This document shows positions 1 to 7,723 of a DNA stretch of 64,000 nt, piece by piece. A program made the position numbers and the translations under genes. The stretch comes from Solilutibacter tolerans. GTDB taxonomy: Bacteria; Pseudomonadota; Gammaproteobacteria; Xanthomonadales; Xanthomonadaceae. The notes under the pieces were generated by a model that was not told where the DNA came from, did no database searches, and worked only from the letters and a program-made list of their open reading frames with translations. Position 1 is the first letter of the stretch; the number at the start of each line of letters is the position of its first letter. The stretch lies in the NCBI RefSeq assembly GCF_900155935.1, contig NZ_FTLW01000001.1, forward strand, positions 496,001 to 560,000, read 5' to 3'.

Positions 1-49
1 AGCGCGCAATTTTCCACCACATACCCGAAGCTGATCGGATAACGATCAC

Positions 50-67
50 GCGTCATCAAACTGCAAT
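50..67 (+). promoter_or_regulatory. candidate Pho box upstream of porin
   Basis: Two 7-base half-sites, GCGTCAT and CTGCAAT, are separated by 4 bases (CAAA). This is the 7-4-7 spacing of the PhoB box, whose half-site is CTGTCAT; each half matches 5 of 7. It lies 113 bases upstream of a porin of the phosphate-selective family. The match is seen; PhoB control is inferred. Confidence 0.4.
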
Positions 68-180
68 ATTTAATCCACCTGATGGTCACATAGCTCAGAC
101 AATCTGGCGCCGCTTTGACGCTTCCTTAACGGCATCGCCTTTGATGCCCGACACATCACAACTACCGAGTGGAGTAACCC

Positions 181-1479
181 ATGCGAGTTTCCGTCCTGGC
201 CCTTTCATTGGCCGCCGCTGCAGGCATTAGCCCTGCCGCTTACGCCCAGAACGCCAGCAGCGCCGAATTGGCTGCCTTGCGCGAGCAGATCAAGATGCTG
301 GAGTCCAAGGTCACTGAGTTGGAAGAGCGCGCCGATGCCCAGCAGGACATCAACGTGACCAGCAAGGAAGAGTTCGACAAATTGTCGGACAACCTGCCCA
401 AAGTGGAAACCAAGGGCGGCATCAAGGTTACCTCGGCCGACAAGAAGTTCGAGGCATCGCTGGGTGGCCGAATTCACTTCGATACCTATATGTTTGATCG
501 TGATCGCGCTGCGGTTACCGCCGGCAATGAGTTCCGTCGTGCGCGCCTGACTTTGTCAGGCAAGGCCCTGGGTTGGGACTACAAGATGGAGCAGGATTTC
601 GCCGCCGGTACCAACCTGGACGGTCTGCGTGATTTGTACATCGCCAAGCAAATTGGCCCGGGCAAGCTGACCATCGGTCACTTCAAGCCCTACCGTTCGA
701 TGGAAGAGCTGACCAGCTCGAATGAAATCCTGATGATGGAGCGTCCGTTCGCCTCCGCGACCGGCCTCTATAACGGCCGCCAATTCCAGCAGGGCGTGGG
801 GTACCTGATGGGTGGCCCCAACTACACCGTGGGTGCGTCGGCATTCACCCTGCGCGCCACGCCGACGGCGCGCAACGAAGGTATCGGCTTCGCCAGTCGC
901 GCTACGTGGGCGCCGATCAACGATGCCGAGAACACCTTGCACTTCGGTCTGTCCTATAGCAGCGAAAACAGCAACCAGGGCACGCCGACGATGACCGCCG
1001 TTGCGAACTATGCCGGTCGGCGTGGCCCCTCGCAGACCATTGCCGCGATCACCGCCGGCAGCGCCAAGAGCATCAGTACGGTGGGCGTGGAAGCGGCCGG
1101 CTCGTTCGGCCCGATGTTCTTCCAGAGTGAGTACGCGCGCGCCGACTTCGACATGCCGATCGGTCCGGCCCAGCAAGTGGATACGTGGTACGTGCAGGGC
1201 AGCTGGCTGCTGACCGGCGGCCACAAGCCCTATAAATCCGCCAACGGCGTGTTCGGCTCGGCCACCGTGCCGGAAGGTGGCGCGTGGGAGTTGACCGCGC
1301 GTTACGACACCATCGAGAACAAGGACATCGCCAACCGCAGTGCCAATTCGGCAATTTTCGGCGTGAATTATTACGTGAACCCGAACCTGCGTTTCATGTT
1401 CAACTACACGCGCGGCGAGAATGAAGTCAACGGCGACAAGACCGGTCAGTACGCCTTGCGCACGCAGTTCGCGTTCTGA
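181..1479 (+). CDS. phosphate-selective porin (OprO/OprP-type)
   Basis: Predicted outer-membrane porin of 432 aa. A cleavable signal peptide covers about residues 1-23 (ending AYA before QN). A predicted coiled-coil stretch follows at about 25-56 (SAELAALREQIKMLESK), as in OprO/OprP proteins, where it helps trimerise the porin. The rest is beta-barrel-like, alternating aromatic and polar residues, and ends in phenylalanine (RTQFAF) as outer-membrane proteins do. The start is supported by GGAG 9 bases upstream. A candidate Pho box upstream and an intrinsic terminator downstream suggest a single-gene, phosphate-controlled unit. The family also contains porins for other anions, so phosphate specificity is not proven. 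Confidence 0.85.
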   Translation: MRVSVLALSLAAAAGISPAAYAQNASSAELAALREQIKMLESKVTELEERADAQQDINVTSKEEFDKLSDNLPKVETKGGIKVTSADKKFEASLGGRIHFDTYMFDRDRAAVTAGNEFRRARLTLSGKALGWDYKMEQDFAAGTNLDGLRDLYIAKQIGPGKLTIGHFKPYRSMEELTSSNEILMMERPFASATGLYNGRQFQQGVGYLMGGPNYTVGASAFTLRATPTARNEGIGFASRATWAPINDAENTLHFGLSYSSENSNQGTPTMTAVANYAGRRGPSQTIAAITAGSAKSISTVGVEAAGSFGPMFFQSEYARADFDMPIGPAQQVDTWYVQGSWLLTGGHKPYKSANGVFGSATVPEGGAWELTARYDTIENKDIANRSANSAIFGVNYYVNPNLRFMFNYTRGENEVNGDKTGQYALRTQFAF

Positions 1480-1505
1480 TCGCACTGGCAAAAAAGTATC
1501 GAAGG

Positions 1506-1535
1506 AACGCCCCGGGAATCCGGGGCGTTTTTTTT
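1506..1535 (+). terminator. intrinsic terminator after porin
   Basis: A perfect 10-bp stem (AACGCCCCGG / CCGGGGCGTT) with a GAAT loop is followed by eight T's. It lies 27 bases after the porin stop codon and just before the end of the convergent nth gene. Confidence 0.9.
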
Positions 1536-1548
1536 GCATCCGCCTGAG

Positions 1549-2301
1549 TCAACGTGGGGCGGTACCCGCCAGTGACTTTTCCGGCCAGTGGCATAGATCA
1601 AGCACGGGGCATAACGCACAATCGGGCTTGCGGGCCTTGCAAATGTAACGCCCGTGCAGGATCAGCCAGTGGTGGGCATGGCGCAGGTATGGGGCAGGCA
1701 CACGTTTGATCAAGGCGTTCTCCACCGCGCGAACATCCTTGCCCGGTGCCAGTCCCATCCGATTGGCGACGCGAAAAATATGCGTGTCCACTGCCATCGT
1801 GTGTTGGCCGAAAGCGGTGTTGAGCACCACGTTCGCCGTCTTGCGGCCAACGCCGGGCAGGGCTTCAAGCGCCGCGCGATCCGCCGGTACTTCGCCGCCA
1901 TGGCGCTCCAGCAGCTGTTCCGACAAGGCCACGACATTCGCGGCCTTGGTATTGAACAAACCAATAGTGGCGATGTAGGGCTTCAAACCTTCCACGCCCA
2001 GGGCGGTAATCGCGGCGGGTGTGTTGGCGACGGGGTAAAGCTTGCGCGTTGCCTTGTTGACGCCGACGTCGGTTGCCTGCGCCGATAACGCAACCGCGAC
2101 AAGCAATTCGAAAGGCGTGGTGTATTCGAGTTCCGTTTTCGGCTCGGGTTCCAGGTCGTGCCAACGGCGGAAAGCTTCGCTGATTTCCACAGGCGTCATC
2201 AGTTTCGATTTGCGTGGGAACTTCGGCTTGGATGTTTTCGATGCCGCAACTTTCTTTGCCGCCCTCTTCACGGCAGGTTTTTTCGTGCATGCGGGGCTCA
2301 T
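1549..2301 (-). CDS. nth: endonuclease III (DNA glycosylase/AP lyase)
   Basis: Base-excision repair enzyme that removes oxidised pyrimidines and cleaves at abasic sites. The 250-aa form starts at the ATG that overlaps the stop of the upstream small gene (ATGA); a longer in-frame extension is open but overlaps that gene. Visible features are the helix-hairpin-helix LPGVGRKTANVVL with the catalytic lysine, the catalytic aspartate in VDTHIFRV, and a C-terminal 4Fe-4S cluster C-x6-C-x2-C-x5-C at about residues 221-237. The first ~33 residues form a Lys/Ala-rich extension that E. coli Nth lacks. It is the last gene of a three-gene minus-strand unit with the enoyl-CoA hydratase and the 117-aa protein. 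Confidence 0.93.
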   Translation of the reverse strand: MSPACTKKPAVKRAAKKVAASKTSKPKFPRKSKLMTPVEISEAFRRWHDLEPEPKTELEYTTPFELLVAVALSAQATDVGVNKATRKLYPVANTPAAITALGVEGLKPYIATIGLFNTKAANVVALSEQLLERHGGEVPADRAALEALPGVGRKTANVVLNTAFGQHTMAVDTHIFRVANRMGLAPGKDVRAVENALIKRVPAPYLRHAHHWLILHGRYICKARKPDCALCPVLDLCHWPEKSLAGTAPR

Positions 2302-2651
2302 CGCTTGGCCTTCGCCAACGCGCGAGCCAATGCCGCCGCCGCCGCGCCTGTCAGTGCGGGTGAGCCCTTGTTGTCTGTCGTCACGGATTCCGCTTGCCGT
2401 TGCCGACGCTCGGCCTGCCATCGTTCCAGCCGCGCATTACGGGCGCGGTAACGATCGCGTGCGGCCAATGCGGTCAAGCGTTCGTGGTGTACGCGATGGA
2501 GCAGGGCGATGTCGGCTTCGCCCAGTACATCAACCAGCGAAGCGGCATCGCCACCCCAATCGAGAAGGCCGAGTTGGATCGCGGCATCGACATCATCCTT
2601 GCGCAGTGCATGCGCGATGGCCACGAAGTTGATGCCCGAAGCCGCTGACAC
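2298..2651 (-). CDS. conserved-looking small protein of unknown function
   Basis: A 117-aa protein I do not recognise. It starts at a GTG directly after the TAA of the upstream enoyl-CoA hydratase gene, and its TGA overlaps the ATG of nth by 4 bases. That tight packing is the main evidence that it is real. The N-terminal half (HALRKDDVDAAIQLGLLDW) looks helical. The middle is rich in Arg, Glu and Gln (about residues 65-90), and the C-terminus is an Ala-rich helix ending in Lys/Arg. There is no signal peptide or membrane segment. No function is proposed; coupling to nth may only reflect operon structure. Confidence 0.65.
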   Translation of the reverse strand: MSAASGINFVAIAHALRKDDVDAAIQLGLLDWGGDAASLVDVLGEADIALLHRVHHERLTALAARDRYRARNARLERWQAERRQRQAESVTTDNKGSPALTGAAAAALARALAKAKR

Positions 2652-3434
2652 TTAGCGACCCGTGAACGTCGGTTTGCGCTTTTCGAGGAAGGCGCTGGTG
2701 CCCTCGCGCATGTCCTCGGTGGAGAACACCAGGCCGAACTGCGCGGATTCGTATTCAAGCCCTTCCTCGATGCCGCACTCGCCGCCGATGTTCACGCAGT
2801 CCAGCATTGCGCGCAGGGCCAGCGGGGCGGCATTGGCCAGTTGGGTGGCCAGCTTCATGGTTTCGGCCTGCAGTTCGGCGGCCGGCACCACGCGGTTGAT
2901 GATGCCGAGCTCGCGTGCGCGTTCGGCGTTGATCGGCGCGCCGACCAGGCACAGTTCCAACGTGGCGGCGCGACCCGCCAGACGCAGCAATCGCTGGCTA
3001 CCACCAAAGCCGGGGATGAGGCCCAGGTTAATCTCCGGCTGGCCGACCTTGGCGTTGTCACCCGCGATGCGCAGGTGACAGCACATCGCCAGCTCCAGAC
3101 CGCCGCCCAGCGCGAAGCCGTTCACCGCCGCGATGACCGGCTTCGGCATCTTCTCGACGCGACGCATCATGCGTTGACCGCGCAGGGAGAAATCGCGGCC
3201 TTCGACCGGCGTCAAACCATTCATCTCGCTGATGTCCGCGCCGGCGACAAAGGCCTTCTCGCCTGCGCCGGTCAATACCACCACGCGAACGTTGGCATCG
3301 ACCGCGGCCTCATCAAAGGCCTGATGCAACGCATCCAGCGTCGCGCTGTTGAGCGCATTAAGTTTGTCGGGGCGGTTGACCGTGATGGTACGGATACCAT
3401 CACGGGTTTCGATCAGCAGGGGAGACTCGGACAT
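2652..3434 (-). CDS. enoyl-CoA hydratase (crotonase family)
   Basis: A 260-aa crotonase-fold enzyme, predicted to hydrate 2-enoyl-CoA in fatty-acid beta-oxidation. The start at 3434 has GAGGA 5 bases upstream; an extra in-frame upstream Met lacks a good ribosome site. The oxyanion-hole segments AFVAGADISEM and FALGGGLELAMCC are present. Both catalytic glutamates of true hydratases appear conserved, one in GQPEINLGLIPGFGG and one in LELCLVGAP. It leads the unit with the 117-aa gene and nth. Exact substrate chain length cannot be told. Confidence 0.88.
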   Translation of the reverse strand: MSESPLLIETRDGIRTITVNRPDKLNALNSATLDALHQAFDEAAVDANVRVVVLTGAGEKAFVAGADISEMNGLTPVEGRDFSLRGQRMMRRVEKMPKPVIAAVNGFALGGGLELAMCCHLRIAGDNAKVGQPEINLGLIPGFGGSQRLLRLAGRAATLELCLVGAPINAERARELGIINRVVPAAELQAETMKLATQLANAAPLALRAMLDCVNIGGECGIEEGLEYESAQFGLVFSTEDMREGTSAFLEKRKPTFTGR

Positions 3435-3585
3435 GAATCCTCGCAAACGGCGTATAGCCGGGGTAAATGAATGGGGAACCATCGGCCTCAGCCGTGGTCA
3501 ATCTGGCGTCAGTGGCGGTTAAGGCCGTAGCCGACTATCCTAACGCGTTGTTTTACGGGCATAACGCCTACCCCACTACAGAGAG

Positions 3586-4284
3586 ATGTCTATGAAATTG
3601 CGTTTGCTGGCCGCCGCTGTCGCGGCTCTCACCCTGACCGCGGGCGTTGCCGGTGCGCAGGACCTGAACTCCGAGAAGGGCAAGCTGAGCTATGCGTTTG
3701 GCTATGACTTCGCCCGTAACTTGGCCGAAAGCGGCGAGCCGGTCGACAACGCGGCCGTGATCAAGGCCGTGCAGGACGGTCTGGCCAAGAAAGACCCGGC
3801 GATCACCCCGGACCAGGCCAAGCCCGCGCTGGAAGCTTTCCAGAAGCGCCAGCAGGCCAAGGCCCAGGCGGCCCAAGCCGAGTACAACAAGATCGCCGGT
3901 GAAAATCGCACCAAGAGCACCCAGTACCTGAACCAGTACAAGACCCAGGCCGGCGTCAAGACGCTGCCGGGCGGCGTGATGTACCGCGTGCTGGAGAACG
4001 GCACCGGTCGCAAGCCCGCGCTGACCAATACCGTGTCCCTGCAGGTGCTGGGCCCGCTGCCCTACGGTACGCGCCCGCAGCAGGCCGTGCAGCCGCAGAC
4101 CCCTAACGTCAAGGTCAGCGAGATCGAAATGCAGGCCATGCGTGACGTGATTACCCAGATGCCGATGGGCTCGAAGTGGGAAGTCGTCTTGCCGCCGGAA
4201 AAGGCCTTTGGTGCTGATCCGCGTTCGGGCTTCCCGCCCAACGTCGCAGTCGCCTTCGAGATCAAGCTGGTCAACGTCCAGTAA
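3586..4284 (+). CDS. exported FKBP-like protein with degenerate PPIase domain
   Basis: A 232-aa periplasmic protein with a signal peptide (about residues 1-24, VAGAQ). An FKBP N-terminal dimerisation domain follows (LSYAFGYDFARNL, then a long charged helix rich in Gln and Ala). The C-terminal part keeps the FKBP end (MPMGSKWEVVLPPEKAFG, then FPPNVAVAFEIKLVNV). The region that normally holds the active-site Tyr and the FD motif is replaced (SLQVLGPLPYGT), so isomerase activity is doubtful and a chaperone role is more likely. A second ATG two codons downstream is an alternative start. It is followed by a strong terminator. Confidence 0.82.
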   Translation: MSMKLRLLAAAVAALTLTAGVAGAQDLNSEKGKLSYAFGYDFARNLAESGEPVDNAAVIKAVQDGLAKKDPAITPDQAKPALEAFQKRQQAKAQAAQAEYNKIAGENRTKSTQYLNQYKTQAGVKTLPGGVMYRVLENGTGRKPALTNTVSLQVLGPLPYGTRPQQAVQPQTPNVKVSEIEMQAMRDVITQMPMGSKWEVVLPPEKAFGADPRSGFPPNVAVAFEIKLVNVQ

Positions 4285-4301
4285 GATCGAATGGCATGAT
4301 G

Positions 4302-4339
4302 AACGCCGGTTCCTGCGGAGGGGCCGGCGTTTTTCTTTT
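4302..4339 (+). terminator. intrinsic terminator after FKBP-like gene
   Basis: An AACGCCGG / CCGGCGTT stem with a 14-base loop is followed by a T-rich tract, 18 bases after the stop codon. Confidence 0.8.
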
Positions 4340-4357
4340 CCGGATCAATAGTTTTTG

Positions 4358-4558
4358 ATGAGCAACTCCCTCGCCACCATCGCCAGCCCCTGCAGCGGCG
4401 TATGCCAGCTGGATCCCGCGGGCCTGTGCCTGGGATGTCGTCGCAGTGGTCAGGAAATCGCCTTCTGGCGCCAGATGAGCGACGCAGAACGCAGTCGCTA
4501 CATGCACGAGATCCTGCCCGCGCGGGGTTGGCAGCCGGTGGTGCCTGCAGGCGAATGA
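4358..4558 (+). CDS. DUF1289 small cysteine protein
   Basis: A 66-aa protein with the DUF1289 pattern: PCSGVCQLDPAGLCLGCRR, followed by EIAFWRQMSDAERSRYM. The four cysteines probably bind a metal, most likely zinc; this is inferred from spacing. The ATG at 4358 is preferred over the in-frame TTG just before it. The stop overlaps the ATG of the following Nudix gene (ATGA), so the two are translationally coupled. The family's biochemical role is not known to me. Confidence 0.82.
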   Translation: MSNSLATIASPCSGVCQLDPAGLCLGCRRSGQEIAFWRQMSDAERSRYMHEILPARGWQPVVPAGE

Positions 4559-5175
4559 GCGACGGCATGCTCCAGCGCATTCAACAGGCGTTGCGCCCCT
4601 TGGCCACGCCGCCTGCCGACAAACCCTGGAACCACGACGAACTGGAAGACCTGATGCCGCCCGCATTGCGCGAGGCTGCGGTGTTGGTCGGCTTGGTTGA
4701 GCGTTCCAGCGGGACGCAGGTCGTGTTTACCCGACGCACCGATCAGCTGCGCCATCACGCCGGCCAAGTCAGTTTTCCCGGCGGTGCGGTCGAGTTGGAC
4801 GATGCCGATGTGATCGCAGCGGCCTTGCGCGAAACGCATGAGGAAATCGGGGTCGGTGCTGCTTTGATCGAGCCGCTGGGCTTCCTCGACCCGATGGCGA
4901 CCATCACCGGTTTCCGCGTGGTGCCGCTAGTCGCACGCATCGATGCTGATTACCACGCCATCCCCGATCCTGCGGAAGTCGCTCAAGTCTTCGAGCTGCC
5001 GCTCGACTTCATACTGGCACCCGACACGCTTTTCCACGCCGAAGTACCGTGGCAGGGACGTGTGCGCCGCATCGCCGAATTGCACCCGTGGCCAGGCGGC
5101 ACACCCGCGCGCGTTTGGGGCGCGACCGCGATCATCATCGACAACCTGCGCCAACGCCTGGAGGCTCTGCCATGA
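4555..5175 (+). CDS. nudL: Nudix hydrolase, probable CoA pyrophosphatase
   Basis: A 206-aa Nudix protein predicted to cleave coenzyme A to 4'-phosphopantetheine and 3',5'-ADP. It carries the CoA-pyrophosphatase signature ahead of the Nudix box (VVFTRRTDQLRHHAGQVSFP). The Nudix metal-binding motif follows: GGAVELDD, then LRETHEEIGV. The start overlaps the DUF1289 stop by ATGA, and its own stop overlaps the ATG of the sulfurtransferase gene, giving a tightly coupled three-gene operon. CoA specificity rests on the family signature. Confidence 0.88.
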   Translation: MSDGMLQRIQQALRPLATPPADKPWNHDELEDLMPPALREAAVLVGLVERSSGTQVVFTRRTDQLRHHAGQVSFPGGAVELDDADVIAAALRETHEEIGVGAALIEPLGFLDPMATITGFRVVPLVARIDADYHAIPDPAEVAQVFELPLDFILAPDTLFHAEVPWQGRVRRIAELHPWPGGTPARVWGATAIIIDNLRQRLEALP

Positions 5176-6041
5176 ATGCTGACATTCCATTTTGGAGCAC
5201 TTTGATCGATGTTGCTTCGCTTGCCGACGCGACTGAGGGTAACGACATCGTCCTGCTTGATTGCCGATCGGTGCTGACTGATCCCGACGCCGGTGCGCGC
5301 ATCTACGCGCAAGGTCATCTACCCGGCGCGTTCCACGCCAACCTGGAGCGCGATCTCTCCGACATGTCGCAGCTCGGGCAGGGACGTCATCCATGGCCCC
5401 GTGCAGAAGATCTCGCCCGCACGCTGTCACGCTGGGGCATTACCCCGCACACGCAGGTGGTGGCCTACGACGCCGACAACGGCATGTACGCTTCGCGTGC
5501 CTGGTGTCTCTTGCGCATGATCGGCCACGAGCGCATCGCGGTACTCGATGGTGGTTTGAAGGCATGGCAGGCCGCAGGTTTGCCGATCCAAATCGAAGCG
5601 CCATCGTTGCATGATGCTGTTGCGCCATATCCGGGTGACTTCGCTTACGGTCGCTTGTTTGATCATGATGACGTTGCCGCACATGTCGAACATGGCGGTC
5701 TGTTGGTGGATGCGCGAGCACCTGAGCGATTCCGTGGCGAGGTCGAACCCATCGACAAAACAGCCGGCCATGTGCCGGGCGCGGTGAATCGTCCCTTCAT
5801 GGCGAACCTTGCCGAAGATGGCCGCTTCAAATCGCGCGATGAATTGTTCGCCGAGTTCGCCGAACTGCTAGGCGGGCGCACACCGTCCGACATGGTGGCG
5901 ATGTGTGGCTCGGGCGTGACCGCCTGCCATCATCTGCTCGCGATGGCGCATGCGGGCTTGCAGGGTGCAAAACTGTACAAAGGGTCGTGGAGTGGCTGGA
6001 TTTCAGACTCAGCCAGGCCTATCGCGACGGGCGAGGCCTGA
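5172..6041 (+). CDS. sseA: 3-mercaptopyruvate sulfurtransferase-type rhodanese
   Basis: A 289-aa protein with two rhodanese domains, an inactive N-terminal one (LLDCRSVLTDPDAGARIYAQ region) and a catalytic C-terminal one. The active-site loop is CGSGVTACH at about residue 240; CGSGVT is typical of mercaptopyruvate sulfurtransferases, whereas thiosulfate enzymes usually read CRxGx. It moves sulfane sulfur from 3-mercaptopyruvate to thiol acceptors. It starts inside the previous stop (ATGA). The gene ends 3 bases before the end of a convergent crotonase gene. Confidence 0.88.
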   Translation: MNADIPFWSTLIDVASLADATEGNDIVLLDCRSVLTDPDAGARIYAQGHLPGAFHANLERDLSDMSQLGQGRHPWPRAEDLARTLSRWGITPHTQVVAYDADNGMYASRAWCLLRMIGHERIAVLDGGLKAWQAAGLPIQIEAPSLHDAVAPYPGDFAYGRLFDHDDVAAHVEHGGLLVDARAPERFRGEVEPIDKTAGHVPGAVNRPFMANLAEDGRFKSRDELFAEFAELLGGRTPSDMVAMCGSGVTACHHLLAMAHAGLQGAKLYKGSWSGWISDSARPIATGEA

Positions 6042-6044
6042 GCC

Positions 6045-6800
6045 TCAGCCTTTACCCAAGCGCGCCAGCAAAGCACGTAGCGCGTGTTGGGTATCCGGGT
6101 GTTGCCAATCGCGCAAGGGTTGGTCGATGTCGAGTCGGTCAGTCGATAGTGCTTCGATCATGTCAGCGCGCGACAGCGCACGCGTGGCCAACATCGGCGC
6201 ACGTGGCAGGCCTTCCAGACTCTCCAGCCATCCCAATGCTTCCGCCTCGGCATTGCCCGGCGTGGCGAGTGCATCGACCAGGCCGATTGCTTGGGCTTCG
6301 CGGGCTTCGACCATGGCGCCTACCAACAACATGCGCTCGGCGCGGCGATGACCAATCGTGCGATGCAAGAGGATTTGCACGCTCTGCGGTACGGCCAGAC
6401 CGACATGCGTTTCGTTGAGTCCTATCTGGATCGGTGCGTCGGCCATCACCCGGTAGTCGCAGCACAGCGCGAGCACGCAGCCACCCGCCGGCGCGTGGCC
6501 TTCCATCGCTACCGCTACGGGAATCGGGCTGTTGGCAAGGGCACGCGCGGCGGCAAAAAATGCCTCCCATGCCGTGCGCAAGGCAGCGCGATCATCGCCC
6601 AATGACATCAGATAGGGCACATCAAGGCCGGCGGAAAACACGCGCGCGCCGCCGCTGAGCAGGATGCCATGGCTGCCCGCCGCGGCCGCTTCATCCACGG
6701 CTGCAACCAGTGCGAGGCAAAGCTCGGGGTTGAGTGCGTTGACGGGTGGGCGCGCCAACCGCAGATGGGCGAAAGGGCCGTGCTGGTGGATGTCGATCAT
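6045..6800 (-). CDS. enoyl-CoA hydratase/isomerase family, isomerase-like
   Basis: A 251-aa crotonase-fold protein. The oxyanion segments are VFSAGLDVPYL and GHAPAGGCVLALCCDYR. The sequence IGLNETHVGLAVP places a glutamate as in delta3-delta2-enoyl-CoA isomerases, and the second hydratase glutamate is not evident. This suggests it shifts the double bond of unsaturated fatty acyl-CoA during beta-oxidation. GGAG lies 6 bases upstream of the ATG. It stands alone, convergent with the sulfurtransferase operon. Confidence 0.83.
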   Translation of the reverse strand: MIDIHQHGPFAHLRLARPPVNALNPELCLALVAAVDEAAAAGSHGILLSGGARVFSAGLDVPYLMSLGDDRAALRTAWEAFFAAARALANSPIPVAVAMEGHAPAGGCVLALCCDYRVMADAPIQIGLNETHVGLAVPQSVQILLHRTIGHRRAERMLLVGAMVEAREAQAIGLVDALATPGNAEAEALGWLESLEGLPRAPMLATRALSRADMIEALSTDRLDIDQPLRDWQHPDTQHALRALLARLGKG

Positions 6801-6875
6801 CGGTAGCTCCGTGGAAGCTTTGTCGGTTGGCCTGTGGTCAAGTTACTGCAGGTGCCGACCGTTATCATGCTGCTC

Positions 6876-7325
6876 ATGAAGATCGCACGTTTTGCTCCGC
6901 TCCTGCTTGCGTTAGGTGTTGTCGCGGCCATGCCTGCCATCGCACGCGAAAAAACCAGCTGCATGCCGCAGGTCCAGCAAGGTTGGATTCGCCTCTTGCC
7001 AGGCGGGATGCCCATGCATGCCGGTTTTGCCCGCATCGACAACACCTGCGCCCAACCGGCTACGATCGTTGGCGTCAAAAGCGTCAGTTATGGCGATGTG
7101 GAGCTGCACGAAAGCCGCAACATCGATGGCGTGAATCGGATGCGTCAGTTGAAGGAGTTGCGCATCGCACCGAAGGAGGCCGCCACGCTGAAGCCCGGCG
7201 GCATGCATCTGATGTTGATGGATCCGGTGAGGCCGGTGAAGCCGGGCACCCGCATCGCCGTCGTGTTCACGCTGTCGGATGGTCGCGAGATGTTGGGCGA
7301 GTTCATCGCCCGCAAGCCGGACTGA
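6876..7325 (+). CDS. periplasmic copper chaperone PCu(A)C family
   Basis: A 149-aa exported protein with a signal peptide (MKIARFAPLLLALGVVAA, cleaved near AIA). The PCu(A)C domain shows MHAGFARIDN, then DVELHES, then NRMRQLKEL, and the family's LKPGGMHLMLMD signature. These proteins carry Cu(I) to cytochrome oxidase. The usual HEM motif reads HES here, so one methionine ligand may be shifted to the later M. No Shine-Dalgarno sequence is seen. A TATCAT -10-like hexamer ends 7 bases before the ATG, so the message may be leaderless. Upstream in-frame starts exist but add residues before a clean signal peptide. Confidence 0.82.
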   Translation: MKIARFAPLLLALGVVAAMPAIAREKTSCMPQVQQGWIRLLPGGMPMHAGFARIDNTCAQPATIVGVKSVSYGDVELHESRNIDGVNRMRQLKELRIAPKEAATLKPGGMHLMLMDPVRPVKPGTRIAVVFTLSDGREMLGEFIARKPD

Positions 7326-7334
7326 CCAGGCGCG

Positions 7335-7628
7335 TTACTCGTCTTCTTCTTCGAACTCGACCATCGCGTCGAGCTCGAATGCCAGCTCTTCCAGCGCCTG
7401 CCGCACGCGACGCGCGGTGGCCGCGTTCGGTGCATCCACTTCGATCTCGTGCACGTCGGGGCCGCCGACATCGCTCAGGCCAGAGGAGCTGGAGTCGTCA
7501 TCGTCCATGTGCGACATGAGGTCGGCGATTTCTTCGACATGCTCGATGCCGTCGATGCTTTGCAACAGGTTGGAGATGGCGCGGACGTCGTCTTCGCTAC
7601 CGGTGATGCGCATCTTGAGCATGGGCAT
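7335..7628 (-). CDS. small acidic protein of unknown function
   Basis: A 97-aa acidic protein I do not recognise. It has two similar halves around an Asp/Ser linker (MDDDDSSSSG at about 38-47). The first half reads MRITGSEDDVRAISNLLQSI and the second VHEIEVDAPNAATARRVRQA; each looks like a strand followed by a helix, possibly an ACT-like or ferredoxin-like fold. The C-terminus is FEEEDE. There is no signal peptide. The ATG at 7628 is chosen over an in-frame TTG 27 bases upstream. It ends 9 bases from the end of the convergent copper chaperone gene. Confidence 0.6.
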   Translation of the reverse strand: MPMLKMRITGSEDDVRAISNLLQSIDGIEHVEEIADLMSHMDDDDSSSSGLSDVGGPDVHEIEVDAPNAATARRVRQALEELAFELDAMVEFEEEDE

Positions 7629-7723
7629 GGCAAGGACTCTGGCTGGGGTAGGCAAAGGCTAGCAGCGTGCAGCGACAGTCGGGTGAGAAATTTGTTCACC
7701 CCCGTCGTTGCACCACCTGTCGT

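Noticed and set aside
556-1539. 327-codon open frame opposite the porin, running through its terminator
   Set aside because: It would begin inside an intrinsic terminator and is His/Arg-rich; the porin strand is clearly coding.
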